Origin: Agarivorans gilvus
Lineage (GTDB): Bacteria; Pseudomonadota; Gammaproteobacteria; Enterobacterales; Celerinatantimonadaceae
Assembly: GCF_001420915.1 (NCBI RefSeq)
Contig: NZ_CP013021.1
Location: 692,001 to 756,000 of the forward strand
Direction: 5' to 3'
Length of the DNA: 64,000 nucleotides
A model generated the notes under the pieces. It was given only the letters and a program-made list of their open reading frames with translations. It did not search any database and was not told the DNA's origin. Of this stretch, positions 9,057-18,374 are shown piece after piece. The first letter of the stretch is position 1, and each line of letters begins with the position of its first letter. A program made the translations under genes and the position numbers.

Positions 9057-9689
9057 ATGAATAAGTTTGCAAAAACGTCCCAGTCACGCCGTTTTAAACG
9101 AAAGACTGAAGTTAAAGCCAGTAAACCACTCAAAGGGCCACGCGTTTTAGTTTTATTTAATAAGCCCTTTGACGTGCTAAGTCAGTTTACCGACGGGCAA
9201 GGCCGTGCCACCTTAAAAGATTTTATTAACATTCCAGATGTCTATGCTGCGGGACGCTTAGATCGTGATAGTGAAGGGCTACTGTTGCTTACCAACGATG
9301 GTAAGTTACAACATAAGCTAGCCAACCCTAAAGCGAAAACCAGTAAAACCTATTGGGTACAAGTGGAAGGTGTGCCGAGTGAGCAAGACTTAAGCCCACT
9401 GCGCCAAGGAATAACGCTTAAAGATGGCCCGTGTTTACCGGCCAAAGTAAAACTTATCCAAGAGCCTAAACTTTGGGCTCGAGTACCGCCGGTACGTGAA
9501 CGTAAATCCATTCCTACTAGTTGGCTGAGTATAACCATTAAAGAGGGGCGTAATCGCCAAGTCAGACGAATGACCGCAGCCATTGGTTTTCCTACGCTGC
9601 GACTGGTTCGCTATCAAATAGGCCCCTATACTCTTGAGGGAATAGACAATGGAAAATACCGGCAGTTATTAGAACAGGAGATCGCATAG
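9057..9689 (+). CDS. rluE: 23S rRNA pseudouridine synthase E
   Basis: RsuA-family pseudouridine synthase expected to modify 23S rRNA U2457. The protein has the catalytic-loop motif AAGRLDRDSEGLLLLTNDG with the conserved Asp, LVLFNKPFDVLSQFTD near the N terminus, and GRNRQVRRMTAAIGFPTLRL at the C-terminal side. No S4 domain is present, consistent with RluE. The frame begins at a GTG at 9024, but the ATG at 9057 gives an N terminus closer to family members; the choice is uncertain. It is next to icd, as in E. coli. Confidence 0.9.
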   Translation: MNKFAKTSQSRRFKRKTEVKASKPLKGPRVLVLFNKPFDVLSQFTDGQGRATLKDFINIPDVYAAGRLDRDSEGLLLLTNDGKLQHKLANPKAKTSKTYWVQVEGVPSEQDLSPLRQGITLKDGPCLPAKVKLIQEPKLWARVPPVRERKSIPTSWLSITIKEGRNRQVRRMTAAIGFPTLRLVRYQIGPYTLEGIDNGKYRQLLEQEIA

Positions 9690-9765
9690 TTTGCGGCATT
9701 GAAATGCTGTTTTCGTCACAGTTTTTCTGATAGAATTCGCCGCAAATTTTTCCCGATAGCTAAGC

Positions 9766-10869
9766 ATGAATTCAAACAGCACAAAAAAAGTGATCGTCGG
9801 AATGTCCGGCGGTGTCGACTCTTCCGTTTCAGCCTACTTGCTATTAGAGCAAGGCTATCAGGTTGAAGGCCTTTTTATGAAGAACTGGGAAGAAGACGAC
9901 AACAGCGAATATTGTGCAGCGGCCGAAGATTTAGCCGACGCACAAGCGGTCTGTGACAAACTAGGCATTAAACTTCATACCATTAATTTCTCTGCTGAAT
10001 ACTGGGATAACGTATTTGAACACTTCCTTGAAGAATACAAAGCCGGTCGCACGCCTAACCCAGATATTATGTGCAACAAGGAAATTAAGTTTAAAGCCTT
10101 TTTAGAGTTTGCCGCAGAAGAACTCTCTGCCGACTACATCGCTACTGGTCACTATGTGCAGCGCCGTTTTCAAGACGGTCACTGGCAAATGCTTCGCGGT
10201 TTAGACAGTAATAAAGACCAAAGCTACTTCTTATATACCTTAGAAGAAAAGCACATCGCCCAAACACTGTTTCCTGTAGGTGAAATAGAAAAGCCCGAAG
10301 TTCGCCGCATCGCCGAAGAGCAAGGTTTAGTTACTGCTAATAAAAAAGACTCAACCGGGATTTGCTTCATTGGGGAGCGTAAGTTCAGCGACTTTTTAGC
10401 ACAATACCTACCAGCCCAACCCGGCGATATAGAAAATTGTGAAGGTCAGGTGATGGGTACCCATCAAGGTTTAATGTATCACACCCTTGGCCAACGCAAA
10501 GGCTTGGGCATTGGTGGAACCAAAGACGGCGATGAAACACCTTGGTATGTAGTAGATAAAGACGTTGATCGCAACGTGTTAATTGTGGGTCAAGGCCACG
10601 ACCACCCTCGCCTAAAGTCCACCGCTTTAATCGCTGGACAGCTGCACTGGGTTGATCGCAAGCCCTTAACTGAAACACTACGCTGCAGCGTTAAAATTCG
10701 CTATCGTCAACAAGATGTTCCATGCACCATCGTGCCTTTGGAAAATGGCGAAATTAAAGTTACCTTCGATGAACCACAAATTGCCGTGACCCCAGGTCAA
10801 TCAGCGGTATTTTACTTAAACGAAGTCTGTTTAGGTGGTGGTATCATCGAACAAAAAATTGGCCTTTAA
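9766..10869 (+). CDS. mnmA: tRNA-specific 2-thiouridylase MnmA
   Basis: Adds sulfur to U34 of tRNA-Lys, -Glu and -Gln. The 367-aa protein has the PP-loop GMSGGVDSSVSAYLL near the N terminus, the catalytic Cys in NPDIMCNKEIKF, the second Cys in DSTGICFIGERKF, and the GQRKGLGIGG segment. It begins an operon with hflD (5-nt gap) and probably purB, the same order as in enterobacteria. Its sulfur comes through IscS, the same pool the Dnd system of this window is likely to draw on. Confidence 0.98.
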   Translation: MNSNSTKKVIVGMSGGVDSSVSAYLLLEQGYQVEGLFMKNWEEDDNSEYCAAAEDLADAQAVCDKLGIKLHTINFSAEYWDNVFEHFLEEYKAGRTPNPDIMCNKEIKFKAFLEFAAEELSADYIATGHYVQRRFQDGHWQMLRGLDSNKDQSYFLYTLEEKHIAQTLFPVGEIEKPEVRRIAEEQGLVTANKKDSTGICFIGERKFSDFLAQYLPAQPGDIENCEGQVMGTHQGLMYHTLGQRKGLGIGGTKDGDETPWYVVDKDVDRNVLIVGQGHDHPRLKSTALIAGQLHWVDRKPLTETLRCSVKIRYRQQDVPCTIVPLENGEIKVTFDEPQIAVTPGQSAVFYLNEVCLGGGIIEQKIGL

Positions 10870-10874
10870 GCACT

Positions 10875-11501
10875 ATGAGTCACTCTCTTGAAAACCGCGT
10901 GATTGCCTTTGCTGGAATTTGCCAAGCGGCCAAGTTAGTTCAAGACGTTGCACGCACCAGTACTTGTGATGAGGCTGCGTTAAGTACCAGCTTAAACAGT
11001 ATCTTGATCACCAATCCCGAACAAACCGTGGACGTTTTTGGCGCTTTGCCGCAACTCAAGTTGGGCTTAAGTGTGATGAATACTCAGCTGAGCCAGAAGC
11101 AAGAAAAGCGTAATGCTGAGATCACCCGCTACTTAGTCAGTTTATTAGCACTAGAACGCCGCTTAAGCAAACGACCCGATCTATTGAATATGATAGGTGA
11201 ACGCATCTCTCAATTAGAGCGCCAATTACAACATTTCAAGTTATTAGACGCCCAAGTGCTGGGCGGTATTGCCGATATATATAGCGACATCATCAGTCCC
11301 TTGGGGCCACGAATTCAAGTAGCGGGCAATGTGAATTATTTGCAACAAAGCATCGTTCAACACAAAGTGAGAGCACTACTGCTGGCCGGGATCCGCGCCT
11401 GCGTATTGTGGCGACAACTAGGCGGCCAACGCCGTCAATTGCTGTTTTCACGAAAGAAATATCTAGAACAAACACTACAACTTTTACACACCATTGATTA
11501 G
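10875..11501 (+). CDS. hflD: High-frequency lysogenization protein HflD homolog
   Basis: A 208-aa protein starting with SLENRVIAFAGICQAAKLVQ and containing the helical body typical of HflD (YcfC). In E. coli it is a peripheral membrane protein that affects lambda CII. It is recognised both by sequence and by its fixed place between mnmA and purB. The start follows the mnmA stop by 5 nt, so translation is likely coupled. Confidence 0.95.
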   Translation: MSHSLENRVIAFAGICQAAKLVQDVARTSTCDEAALSTSLNSILITNPEQTVDVFGALPQLKLGLSVMNTQLSQKQEKRNAEITRYLVSLLALERRLSKRPDLLNMIGERISQLERQLQHFKLLDAQVLGGIADIYSDIISPLGPRIQVAGNVNYLQQSIVQHKVRALLLAGIRACVLWRQLGGQRRQLLFSRKKYLEQTLQLLHTID

Positions 11502-11519
11502 TTAATTTAGGAGAGCACC

Positions 11520-12887
11520 ATGGAACTGTCGGCCTTGACAGCCATTTCCCCAATAGACGGACGCTACGGGGATAAAACTTCTGAACTACGCAGTATTTTT
11601 AGCGAATTTGGCTTAATTAAATACCGCGTTAGAGTAGAGATTCGTTGGTTACAAAAATTGGCTCAACAGCAAAATATTGCTGAAGTGCCCACCTTTTCTC
11701 CTGAAGCTATTGCCTTTTTAGATAGCATTAACGACAACTTTAGTGAAGCCGATGCTGCTCGTGTCAAAGAGATTGAGCGCACCACCAACCACGATGTGAA
11801 AGCGGTTGAATATTTCCTAAAAGAAAAAGTAGCCAGCAATGCGGAACTTAACGCCGTATCTGAGTTCATTCACTTTGCTTGTACTTCTGAAGACATTAAC
11901 AACCTTTCACACGCGCTAATGCTTAACGAAGCCCGCAGTGAAGTATTAGTGCCTTACCTACAAAAACTGATTGATGCGATTACCGCCTTAGCTAAAGAGC
12001 TACGCGATACCCCGCTACTTTCTCGTACTCACGGCCAACCCGCGTCTCCTAGCACCATGGGTAAAGAAATGGCCAACGTGGTAGCACGTTTACGCCGTCA
12101 GCTTAAGCAAATTGAAGCAGTTGAAGTACTAGGTAAAATTAACGGCGCGGTAGGTAACTACAATGCTCACCTAAGCGCTTACCCTGAAGTAGACTGGCAC
12201 CAGTTCTCAGAAGAGTTTGTGACTAGCCTAGGGGTACAATGGAACCCTTACACTACGCAAATTGAGCCACATGATTACATCGCCGAATTGTACGATGCAA
12301 TTGCCCGCTTCAATACCATTCTGCTGGACTTCGACCGTGATATTTGGGGTTACATCTGCCTAGGTCACTTCAAGCAAAAAACCGTAGCCGGCGAAATTGG
12401 TTCATCCACCATGCCACACAAAGTGAATCCTATCGACTTCGAAAACTCCGAAGGTAACTTAGGTATTGCTAACGCCTTGTTTGGCCACCTAGCGGCTAAA
12501 TTGCCAGTATCACGTTGGCAGCGCGACCTAACCGACTCAACCGTGCTACGTAATTTGGGTGTGGCCATGGGCTACTCGCTGATCGCCTATCAAGCAACCC
12601 TAAAAGGCGTGAGCAAGTTGCAAGTGAACCAAGAGAATCTACTAAGCGATTTAGACAGTAACTGGGAAGTATTGGCAGAGCCTGTACAAACTGTTATGCG
12701 TCGTTACGGCATTGAAAAACCTTATGAAAAACTAAAAGAGTTAACCCGCGGTAAGCGTGTTGATGCGCAGGCTATGCGTGAGTTTATCGATGGTTTAGAC
12801 ATGCCAGAATCAGCGAAAGAAGAGCTGAAAAAAATGACACCAGCTAACTACATCGGTGATGCGGTAAAACTGGTTGACCTACTGTAA
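11520..12887 (+). CDS. purB: Adenylosuccinate lyase
   Basis: Cleaves adenylosuccinate and SAICAR in purine synthesis, the step after PurC, which is also encoded in this window. The 455-aa protein carries the fumarase/aspartase superfamily signature GSSTMPHKVNPIDFENSEGN, the TSEDINN segment with the HFACTSE motif, and LLSRTHGQPASPSTMGKE. AGGAG lies about 7 nt before the ATG. The gene is the last of mnmA-hflD-purB and is followed by a terminator. Confidence 0.98.
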   Translation: MELSALTAISPIDGRYGDKTSELRSIFSEFGLIKYRVRVEIRWLQKLAQQQNIAEVPTFSPEAIAFLDSINDNFSEADAARVKEIERTTNHDVKAVEYFLKEKVASNAELNAVSEFIHFACTSEDINNLSHALMLNEARSEVLVPYLQKLIDAITALAKELRDTPLLSRTHGQPASPSTMGKEMANVVARLRRQLKQIEAVEVLGKINGAVGNYNAHLSAYPEVDWHQFSEEFVTSLGVQWNPYTTQIEPHDYIAELYDAIARFNTILLDFDRDIWGYICLGHFKQKTVAGEIGSSTMPHKVNPIDFENSEGNLGIANALFGHLAAKLPVSRWQRDLTDSTVLRNLGVAMGYSLIAYQATLKGVSKLQVNQENLLSDLDSNWEVLAEPVQTVMRRYGIEKPYEKLKELTRGKRVDAQAMREFIDGLDMPESAKEELKKMTPANYIGDAVKLVDLL

Positions 12888-12935
12888 GTTAAGCTAAGGC
12901 TGGCAATCTGCTCAGCCATAAGCGCATGCTTTAGC

Positions 12936-12962
12936 AGCCACAACAGCGTTGTGGCTTTTTTA
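12936..12962 (+). terminator. Terminator of purB
   Basis: AGCCACAAC and GTTGTGGCT form a perfect 9-bp stem with an AGC loop and are followed by TTTTTTA. Confidence 0.9.
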
Positions 12963-13175
12963 TTAATAATTAAACACCCAGCAGCAGCCTCTCGCTCCCC
13001 CTTATATTCCTGCTTAGTATTGCCCATCCCCTTCAAGCTAAGCCTTAATCGTGCTAGCGTAGAGTGTAGATAGGTTTTTATTAATTAATCATTAGCTTAT
13101 CGACAGCTCAAGCAAGCGATCCTCAGCGGCCCTGTAACTGCAGCAGCCTCAGCAAATGAATAAGGAGAGACTATC

Positions 13176-14360
13176 TTGAAAGCTAAACTGCCCTTCACTA
13201 AGAAAGAATATCAACAGCGGGTCAAGAAAGTTAAATCCATCATGCAGCAACAACGTATCGATGTGATGGTGGCCACCGATCCCGGCAATATGAATTGGCT
13301 AACCGGCTACGACGGCTGGTCCTTTTACGTGCATCAAGGTGTAATTATCTCACTGGATATGGAAGAGCCGATTTGGTTTGGCCGCGCCATGGACAGGAAT
13401 GCCGCATTGTTAAAGTGTTTTATGCAACGCGACAATCTGGTTGGTTATCCAGAAAAGTATGTACAAAATATTGACGAACATCCGATGACTTGGATTGGCG
13501 AAAACATATTTCAAAAAAATGGGTGGTCTGGTTGCGTCATCGCTACCGAACGAGACAATTATTACTATTCTGCCGAGGCCCACTTTAGACTCGCGGCCAC
13601 CCTACCCAACGCCAATTTGGTAAACGCCAATAACTTGGTTAACTGGGTGCGCGGGGTTAAATCCAAAAAAGAAATCGAGTATATGCGCATCGCCGGAAGC
13701 ATTACCGAGAAAATCCACCGCCGAATACTAGATACGGTAAGTGCTGGCATACCTAAAAGTCATGTGGTATCGCAAATCTACGAAACAGCTATTGCCGGGG
13801 TAGATGGCCATGGCGGCGACTACCCTTCAATTGTACCCCTACTACCATCTGGCGCCGATGCCAGCGCCTCGCACATCACTTGGGATGAGCGACCATTTAA
13901 GCGTAACGAGGCTACCTTTTTTGAAATATCCGGTTGTTATAAGCGCTATCATGCTCCTATGTCACGCACCATCTTTATGGGAAAGCCCCCGCAAAAATTT
14001 CTCGATGCTGAAAAAGCGCTCATTGAAGCCATCGACGCCGGTTTAGCAGTCGCCAAACCGGGAAACCTCACTGCCGACATTGCCAACGCCATCGACTCGG
14101 TAATGCTGAAATATGGCATAGATAGAAACGGGGCTCGCTGCGGCTACCCCATCGGTGTGTCTTATCCACCAGATTGGGGAGAACGCACCTGTTCGCTGCG
14201 CTCTAGCGATTTAACAGTATTGGAAAGCGGTATGACCTTTCACCTGATGCCTGGCGTCTGGCAAGATGACTGGGGAATGGAAATCACCGAAAGCATCCAC
14301 ATTACCGATAGCGGTGTCGAGTTGCTAAGCAACTTTCCCAGAAAGCTGTTTATCAAATAA
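13176..14360 (+). CDS. doeA: Ectoine hydrolase DoeA
   Basis: Peptidase M24-fold hydrolase that opens the ectoine ring to N-acetyl-diaminobutyrate, the first step of ectoine degradation. The 394-aa protein shows TDPGNMNWLTGYDGWSFYVHQG, HGGDYPSIVPLLPSG and the C-terminal GMTFHLMPGVWQDDWGMEITES region typical of DoeA/EutD. Translation appears to start at TTG (13176), with AAGGAGA 7 nt upstream, a good ribosome site that partly offsets the rare start. It converges on the doeB2-doeD-doeC operon, so the pathway is split between two transcripts. No ectoine transporter or EnuR/DoeX regulator is adjacent. Confidence 0.93.
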   Translation: MKAKLPFTKKEYQQRVKKVKSIMQQQRIDVMVATDPGNMNWLTGYDGWSFYVHQGVIISLDMEEPIWFGRAMDRNAALLKCFMQRDNLVGYPEKYVQNIDEHPMTWIGENIFQKNGWSGCVIATERDNYYYSAEAHFRLAATLPNANLVNANNLVNWVRGVKSKKEIEYMRIAGSITEKIHRRILDTVSAGIPKSHVVSQIYETAIAGVDGHGGDYPSIVPLLPSGADASASHITWDERPFKRNEATFFEISGCYKRYHAPMSRTIFMGKPPQKFLDAEKALIEAIDAGLAVAKPGNLTADIANAIDSVMLKYGIDRNGARCGYPIGVSYPPDWGERTCSLRSSDLTVLESGMTFHLMPGVWQDDWGMEITESIHITDSGVELLSNFPRKLFIK

Positions 14361-14367
14361 CAATAAA

Positions 14368-14387
14368 GCGGAGCACTAAGGCTCCGC
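14368..14387. terminator. Stem-loop between convergent doeA and doeC
   Basis: GCGGAGC and GCTCCGC form a perfect 7-bp stem around ACTAAG. On the minus strand it is followed by TTTATT, so it may terminate transcription of the doeC operon; T support on the plus strand is poor. Confidence 0.55.
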
Positions 14388-14410
14388 AACAAGTTCGACT
14401 AAGTTGCTGG

Positions 14411-15775
14411 TTATTTAATCCACACTTGTTTGGCGTTAACAAACTCTTTAATGCCATGAGGGCCCAGCTCGCGTCCCAAGCCTGAACGTTTAATCCCCCC
14501 ACTGGGAAGCCTTGGATCAGTTTTAACAATGCCGTTAATCGCCACCTGGCCGGCTTCGATTTGCCAAGCCAGTTGCTCTGCCAATTGCGCATTGTTAGTC
14601 CACACCGCGGCCCCCAGCCCATATTCACTATCGTTAGCTAGGGCAATCGCGTGTTCAACATCTCGAGCCGAACTGACCACCATCACCGGACCAAACACCT
14701 CTTCTTTAAAGGCGGTCATATTAGGGCTTACATCAACCAATAGCGTCACTGGATAAAAAAAGCCTTCCGTTTTTGGCATCTCTCCCCCGAGTAAACACTT
14801 GGCGCCTTGTGCTATGCTTTCGCACACTTGTCGATGGAGGTTGTCGCGTAAATCAGCACGTGCGATGGGGCCAACATCGGTAGCCACATCATTAGGATCA
14901 CCCACAGTAAGTTGGCTCAAGCGCTGCTGCAGTTTATCGATAAAGCTGGCATAGATTGACTGCGCCACGATGATCCGCTTAGCCGCAATACAGGATTGCC
15001 CCGCGTTGATAATACGTGATAAGACCGCAGTATCGGCAGCGGCCTCTAAGTCAGCGTCCTCTAATACAATCAGCGGATCAGAGCCTCCTAACTCCAATAC
15101 CGCATGCTTAATTTCAGAAGCGGCGATGCTGGCCACTATTGCGCCTGCCTTAGCAGAACCGGTGAATGAAACCGCCGCAATGTCTGGGTGGCGAATTGCC
15201 TGTTCCACTTGTTGATTAGCTATCGGCAAATTCACCACTATATCTTCGGGTGCCCCTGCCTCATGAAACAACTCCACGATGGCCTGACCGCAGCCTGCCA
15301 CATGCGGGTCATGCTTTAATACACAGGTATTGCCGGCCATTAGCGCTGGCGCCAAATAACGAAAGGCTATCCACAACGGTGCATTCCAAGGTAAAACGCC
15401 CAACAAGGTACCTAAAGCTTGATGTTTAACGTAACTGCGCTGGGCATCGGAAGGCAGCTCTAAATCGGCTAAATAAGCTTGGGCATGCTCGGCATAATGC
15501 TCAGCACACCAAGCGGATTTTTCTACCTCGGGGCCTGCTTCTTTCACCGGCTTGCCCATTTCATCGGTCATCAGTTGAGAGAGCTTAGCCTTGTTGTTGC
15601 GCAAGCTCGCTGCGACCCGCTGTAACACTTGAGCCCGTTCTGCATAGCTTAGTGCCGACCAAGCTGGAAATGCCGCTTTGGCGCGCTTAATCTGCTGATC
15701 GACTTGCTGCTCGCTCAGCGCAGCATACTCTTGAATCACTTTTCCGGTGCTAGGATTGGTTGTCACTATCATCAC
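14411..15775 (-). CDS. doeC: Aldehyde dehydrogenase of ectoine degradation (DoeC type)
   Basis: NAD(P)-dependent aldehyde dehydrogenase of the succinate-semialdehyde dehydrogenase-like group. In this context it should oxidise aspartate semialdehyde to aspartate. The 454-aa protein has the FTGSAKAGAIV nucleotide-binding turn, the catalytic Glu in VLELGGSDP, the nucleophilic Cys in INAGQSCIAAKR, and KEEVFGPVM. It is the last gene of doeB2-doeD-doeC, starting 24 nt after doeD. AAGGAAG precedes a GTG-ATG pair; either codon could start. The DoeC assignment depends on the operon, because sequence alone would say succinate-semialdehyde dehydrogenase. Confidence 0.85.
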   Translation of the reverse strand: MMIVTTNPSTGKVIQEYAALSEQQVDQQIKRAKAAFPAWSALSYAERAQVLQRVAASLRNNKAKLSQLMTDEMGKPVKEAGPEVEKSAWCAEHYAEHAQAYLADLELPSDAQRSYVKHQALGTLLGVLPWNAPLWIAFRYLAPALMAGNTCVLKHDPHVAGCGQAIVELFHEAGAPEDIVVNLPIANQQVEQAIRHPDIAAVSFTGSAKAGAIVASIAASEIKHAVLELGGSDPLIVLEDADLEAAADTAVLSRIINAGQSCIAAKRIIVAQSIYASFIDKLQQRLSQLTVGDPNDVATDVGPIARADLRDNLHRQVCESIAQGAKCLLGGEMPKTEGFFYPVTLLVDVSPNMTAFKEEVFGPVMVVSSARDVEHAIALANDSEYGLGAAVWTNNAQLAEQLAWQIEAGQVAINGIVKTDPRLPSGGIKRSGLGRELGPHGIKEFVNAKQVWIK

Positions 15776-15799
15776 TACTTCCTTGATATTGTTACTTTA

Positions 15800-17071
15800 C
15801 TAGCTGGTCTCTAGTGCGTGCTTAACCGCGTCAATCACTATCGACATGCCCTGTGCTAAGTCATCTTGCTCAATCGTTAGAGGAGGGAGCAATTTAACCA
15901 CTCGTCCACCAGTGCCACAGGCGCCCAGTAACAAACCATTTTCAAAGCAGTTGGCCACAACCGACTTGGCCACTGCGCCATCGCCCACATCAATGCCCAG
16001 CATCATGCCTTTACCACGAACTTGAATCGCCGGATGCTGAGCCAATGCGCTAAGCGCTTCACGCATTTGAGCACTTTTTTCTGCCACCTGATTCATCAGC
16101 TGCTCATCACGAAAATAGTTAAGCGCTTCTATGCCCGCGACAAAGCTCAAGCTTTGCCCACGGAAGGTGCCGGTATGTTCACCGGGAGACCAATGATCAT
16201 CATGCTCTGGCTTAACCAAATTCATCGCCAATGGCGTACCGAAACCACCCAGCCCTTTAGCAAGGCAGACAATGTCAGGCTCGATGTCGTAGTCATCAAA
16301 ACTAAAAAACGAGCCGGTTCGCCCCATACCCGCTTGTATATCATCAACAATCAGCAGCGCGCCTAGATCTTTAGCTAACTGGGCTAAGGCTTGCAACCAA
16401 GCTTTATCGGCTACATTCACCCCGCCTTCAGCCTGCACCACTTCCACAATAAAGGCCGCTGGTGCTTCAAGCCCCGACGAACTATCAGAAAATTGTGCGC
16501 GCAAGGCATCTAATTGCTCGGCGCCATTGCCGGTCTCTGCACTCAATCGCGAATCTTCCGCGCCAAAGGGATAATGAATCACATGGTTAAGCGGCACACC
16601 TGCGGCGCCTCTGAAATAGCTATTGGCCGTGGCGGCTAACGAGCCTAAAGTCATCCCATGAAAAGCATGGTTAAAGGCCACCACCGACTGACGCCCAGTA
16701 ACGCGGCGAGCCAACTTTAAGGCCGCCTCAACCGCATTAGTCCCAGTCGGGCCAACAAACTGCATACGATGAGGCAGCTTACGCGGCTGTAAGATAAGTT
16801 CGCTAAATACCTCCATAAATCTACGTTTAATGGTGGTACTCATATCCAAGCTATGTGCCACGCCTTGATTTTGAATGTAATCAATAATCGCCGTGGTCAT
16901 TTTGGGATTGTTGTGGCCAAAATTTAACACACCGGCTCCGGCGAAGAAGTCGATATATTGCTTTCCATTTTCATCAATTTGGCGAGCGTTAAAGGCCTTA
17001 TCAAACACCGTTGGATATACTCGACAATAGGCGCGCAAATTGGATTCTCGTTCATCAAAAATACTCATCAA
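15800..17071 (-). CDS. doeD: Diaminobutyrate--2-oxoglutarate aminotransferase (DoeD role, EctB-like sequence)
   Basis: Class III PLP aminotransferase expected to convert L-2,4-diaminobutyrate to aspartate semialdehyde. The 423-aa protein resembles EctB from ectoine synthesis in length and in motifs: IDFFAGAGVLNFGHNNPKM, GPTGTNAVEAALKLAR, FNHAFHGMTLGSLAATAN and the PLP-lysine region LAKGLGGFGTPLAMNL. EctB normally works in the synthetic direction, but no ectA or ectC is present here and the neighbours are degradative. I therefore assign the DoeD role by context. It starts with ATG-ATG and lies 44 nt after doeB2. Confidence 0.87.
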   Translation of the reverse strand: MMSIFDERESNLRAYCRVYPTVFDKAFNARQIDENGKQYIDFFAGAGVLNFGHNNPKMTTAIIDYIQNQGVAHSLDMSTTIKRRFMEVFSELILQPRKLPHRMQFVGPTGTNAVEAALKLARRVTGRQSVVAFNHAFHGMTLGSLAATANSYFRGAAGVPLNHVIHYPFGAEDSRLSAETGNGAEQLDALRAQFSDSSSGLEAPAAFIVEVVQAEGGVNVADKAWLQALAQLAKDLGALLIVDDIQAGMGRTGSFFSFDDYDIEPDIVCLAKGLGGFGTPLAMNLVKPEHDDHWSPGEHTGTFRGQSLSFVAGIEALNYFRDEQLMNQVAEKSAQMREALSALAQHPAIQVRGKGMMLGIDVGDGAVAKSVVANCFENGLLLGACGTGGRVVKLLPPLTIEQDDLAQGMSIVIDAVKHALETS

Positions 17072-17115
17072 TCTCTCCTTTGGGCTGATTGGTTAGTCCT
17101 TACATCAAGCTACCT

Positions 17116-18285
17116 TTATCTTGGTGGTGGACTGGATACGCCAACCAGTTGGCTATACCAACGGATGACAGTTTCGATTAGTTGGTCATTAAAATCGTAA
17201 TGAGGGCTATGACAAGGTGGGCTCTCAGCTGACTCCCCTGCGCCAATAATGGCGTAGGCGCCGGCTATTTCGTTTAAGTAATAACTGAAGTCTTCAGAGG
17301 CCATTAGTGGCGCAAGGCCTTGGTTTAATAAGGCTGATTCCCCATACAGTGTCTTCCAAGAGGCTCTTGCTTGCTCTGCCGGCGCTGCGTGGTTCACCGT
17401 TGGGGCGTAACGTGGCTGGATCTCTACGCTGCAGGCCACCCCATAACTAGCAGCGGTATCCTCACTAATCTCTAACAAATATTGTTCGATTAAGCCTTGG
17501 TCGCTAGGCTCAGAAAAACGTATCGAGCCAGACACTTTTGCCTTATCGGGGATAACCGTAAGCCCGCTAGGCGCTTCAATACTGGTTACGCTCACTACCG
17601 CTGCTGATTGTGGCGCGATCCGCCTTGCCACAATTTGCTGCAGATTTACCGTTAAGGCGGCGGCGGCTAATACTGGATCGCGGCACAGCTCTGGTTGGCT
17701 AGCATGGCCGCCTTTGCCATGCAGCTCAATCACAAAGGTGCCATTGCCCGACATGATGGTGCTATCTGGACACAGCATTTTCGCCAAGGGCAAAGCTGGC
17801 CAGTTATGCCAGCCATAAATTTGGTCAACCCCTGTCAAGGCGCCGTCTTCAATCATTTGTTTAGCGCCATGCCCACCTTCTTCAGCGGGCTGAAAAATCA
17901 AGGAAACGGGGCCGGTTAACTGCGTTTCGTGCAGTTTTAACCAACGAGCAGTGCCCAATAACACTGCGGCATGACCATCGTGACCGCAGGCATGCATAAT
18001 CCCTTGACAATTTGAGCGCCACGCCACGTCGGTTTGCTCAGCAATCGGTAGTGCGTCAATATCAGCGCGCAGAGCAATGTGTGAGCCCGAGCCTTGAGCA
18101 TTTAAACACGCTACGGTGCCGTACTTAGCACAGCCGCGCCAAGCGATGCCTAAGTCAGTTAACTCAGCTTGGATTAGCTTTGCAGTTTCTACCTCGGCCC
18201 AACTCAGTTCTGGCTGACGATGTAACAGATGGCGAAAACGCTTAGCATAGGCAAGCGTCTCCAGCCAAAATTGACTCTGGTTCAT
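17116..18285 (-). CDS. doeB2: N2-acetyl-L-2,4-diaminobutanoate deacetylase DoeB2 (M20 amidohydrolase)
   Basis: Zinc-dependent M20 family amidohydrolase expected to remove acetate from the product of DoeA. The 389-aa protein has LRADIDALPI, IMHACGHDGHAAVLLGTA (metal ligands), FQPAEEGGHGAKQMIEDG (the EE catalytic/metal pair), and SEDFSYYL. This is the M20 version, not the M14-like DoeB of Halomonas; deacetylases of this type are annotated DoeB2 in ectoine clusters. It opens the minus-strand operon with doeD and doeC. A palindrome and a 30-codon ORF lie immediately upstream. Confidence 0.88.
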   Translation of the reverse strand: MNQSQFWLETLAYAKRFRHLLHRQPELSWAEVETAKLIQAELTDLGIAWRGCAKYGTVACLNAQGSGSHIALRADIDALPIAEQTDVAWRSNCQGIMHACGHDGHAAVLLGTARWLKLHETQLTGPVSLIFQPAEEGGHGAKQMIEDGALTGVDQIYGWHNWPALPLAKMLCPDSTIMSGNGTFVIELHGKGGHASQPELCRDPVLAAAALTVNLQQIVARRIAPQSAAVVSVTSIEAPSGLTVIPDKAKVSGSIRFSEPSDQGLIEQYLLEISEDTAASYGVACSVEIQPRYAPTVNHAAPAEQARASWKTLYGESALLNQGLAPLMASEDFSYYLNEIAGAYAIIGAGESAESPPCHSPHYDFNDQLIETVIRWYSQLVGVSSPPPR

Positions 18286-18309
18286 AGGTTAGTTCCAACA
18301 CTTAGGAGT

Positions 18310-18330
18310 ATTTCTCAGCAGCTGAGAAAT
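18310..18330. promoter_or_regulatory. Perfect 10-bp inverted repeat upstream of doeB2
   Basis: ATTTCTCAGC and GCTGAGAAAT flank a single A (18320). It sits 25 nt upstream of the doeB2 start, between it and the 30-codon ORF. No T tract follows on the minus strand, so an operator or an RNA hairpin affecting doeB2 translation fits better than a terminator. Confidence 0.55.
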
Positions 18331-18374
18331 AGATTAATCAATTAGATAAAGCACCAAGAGCGGTGCAGAAGAGC

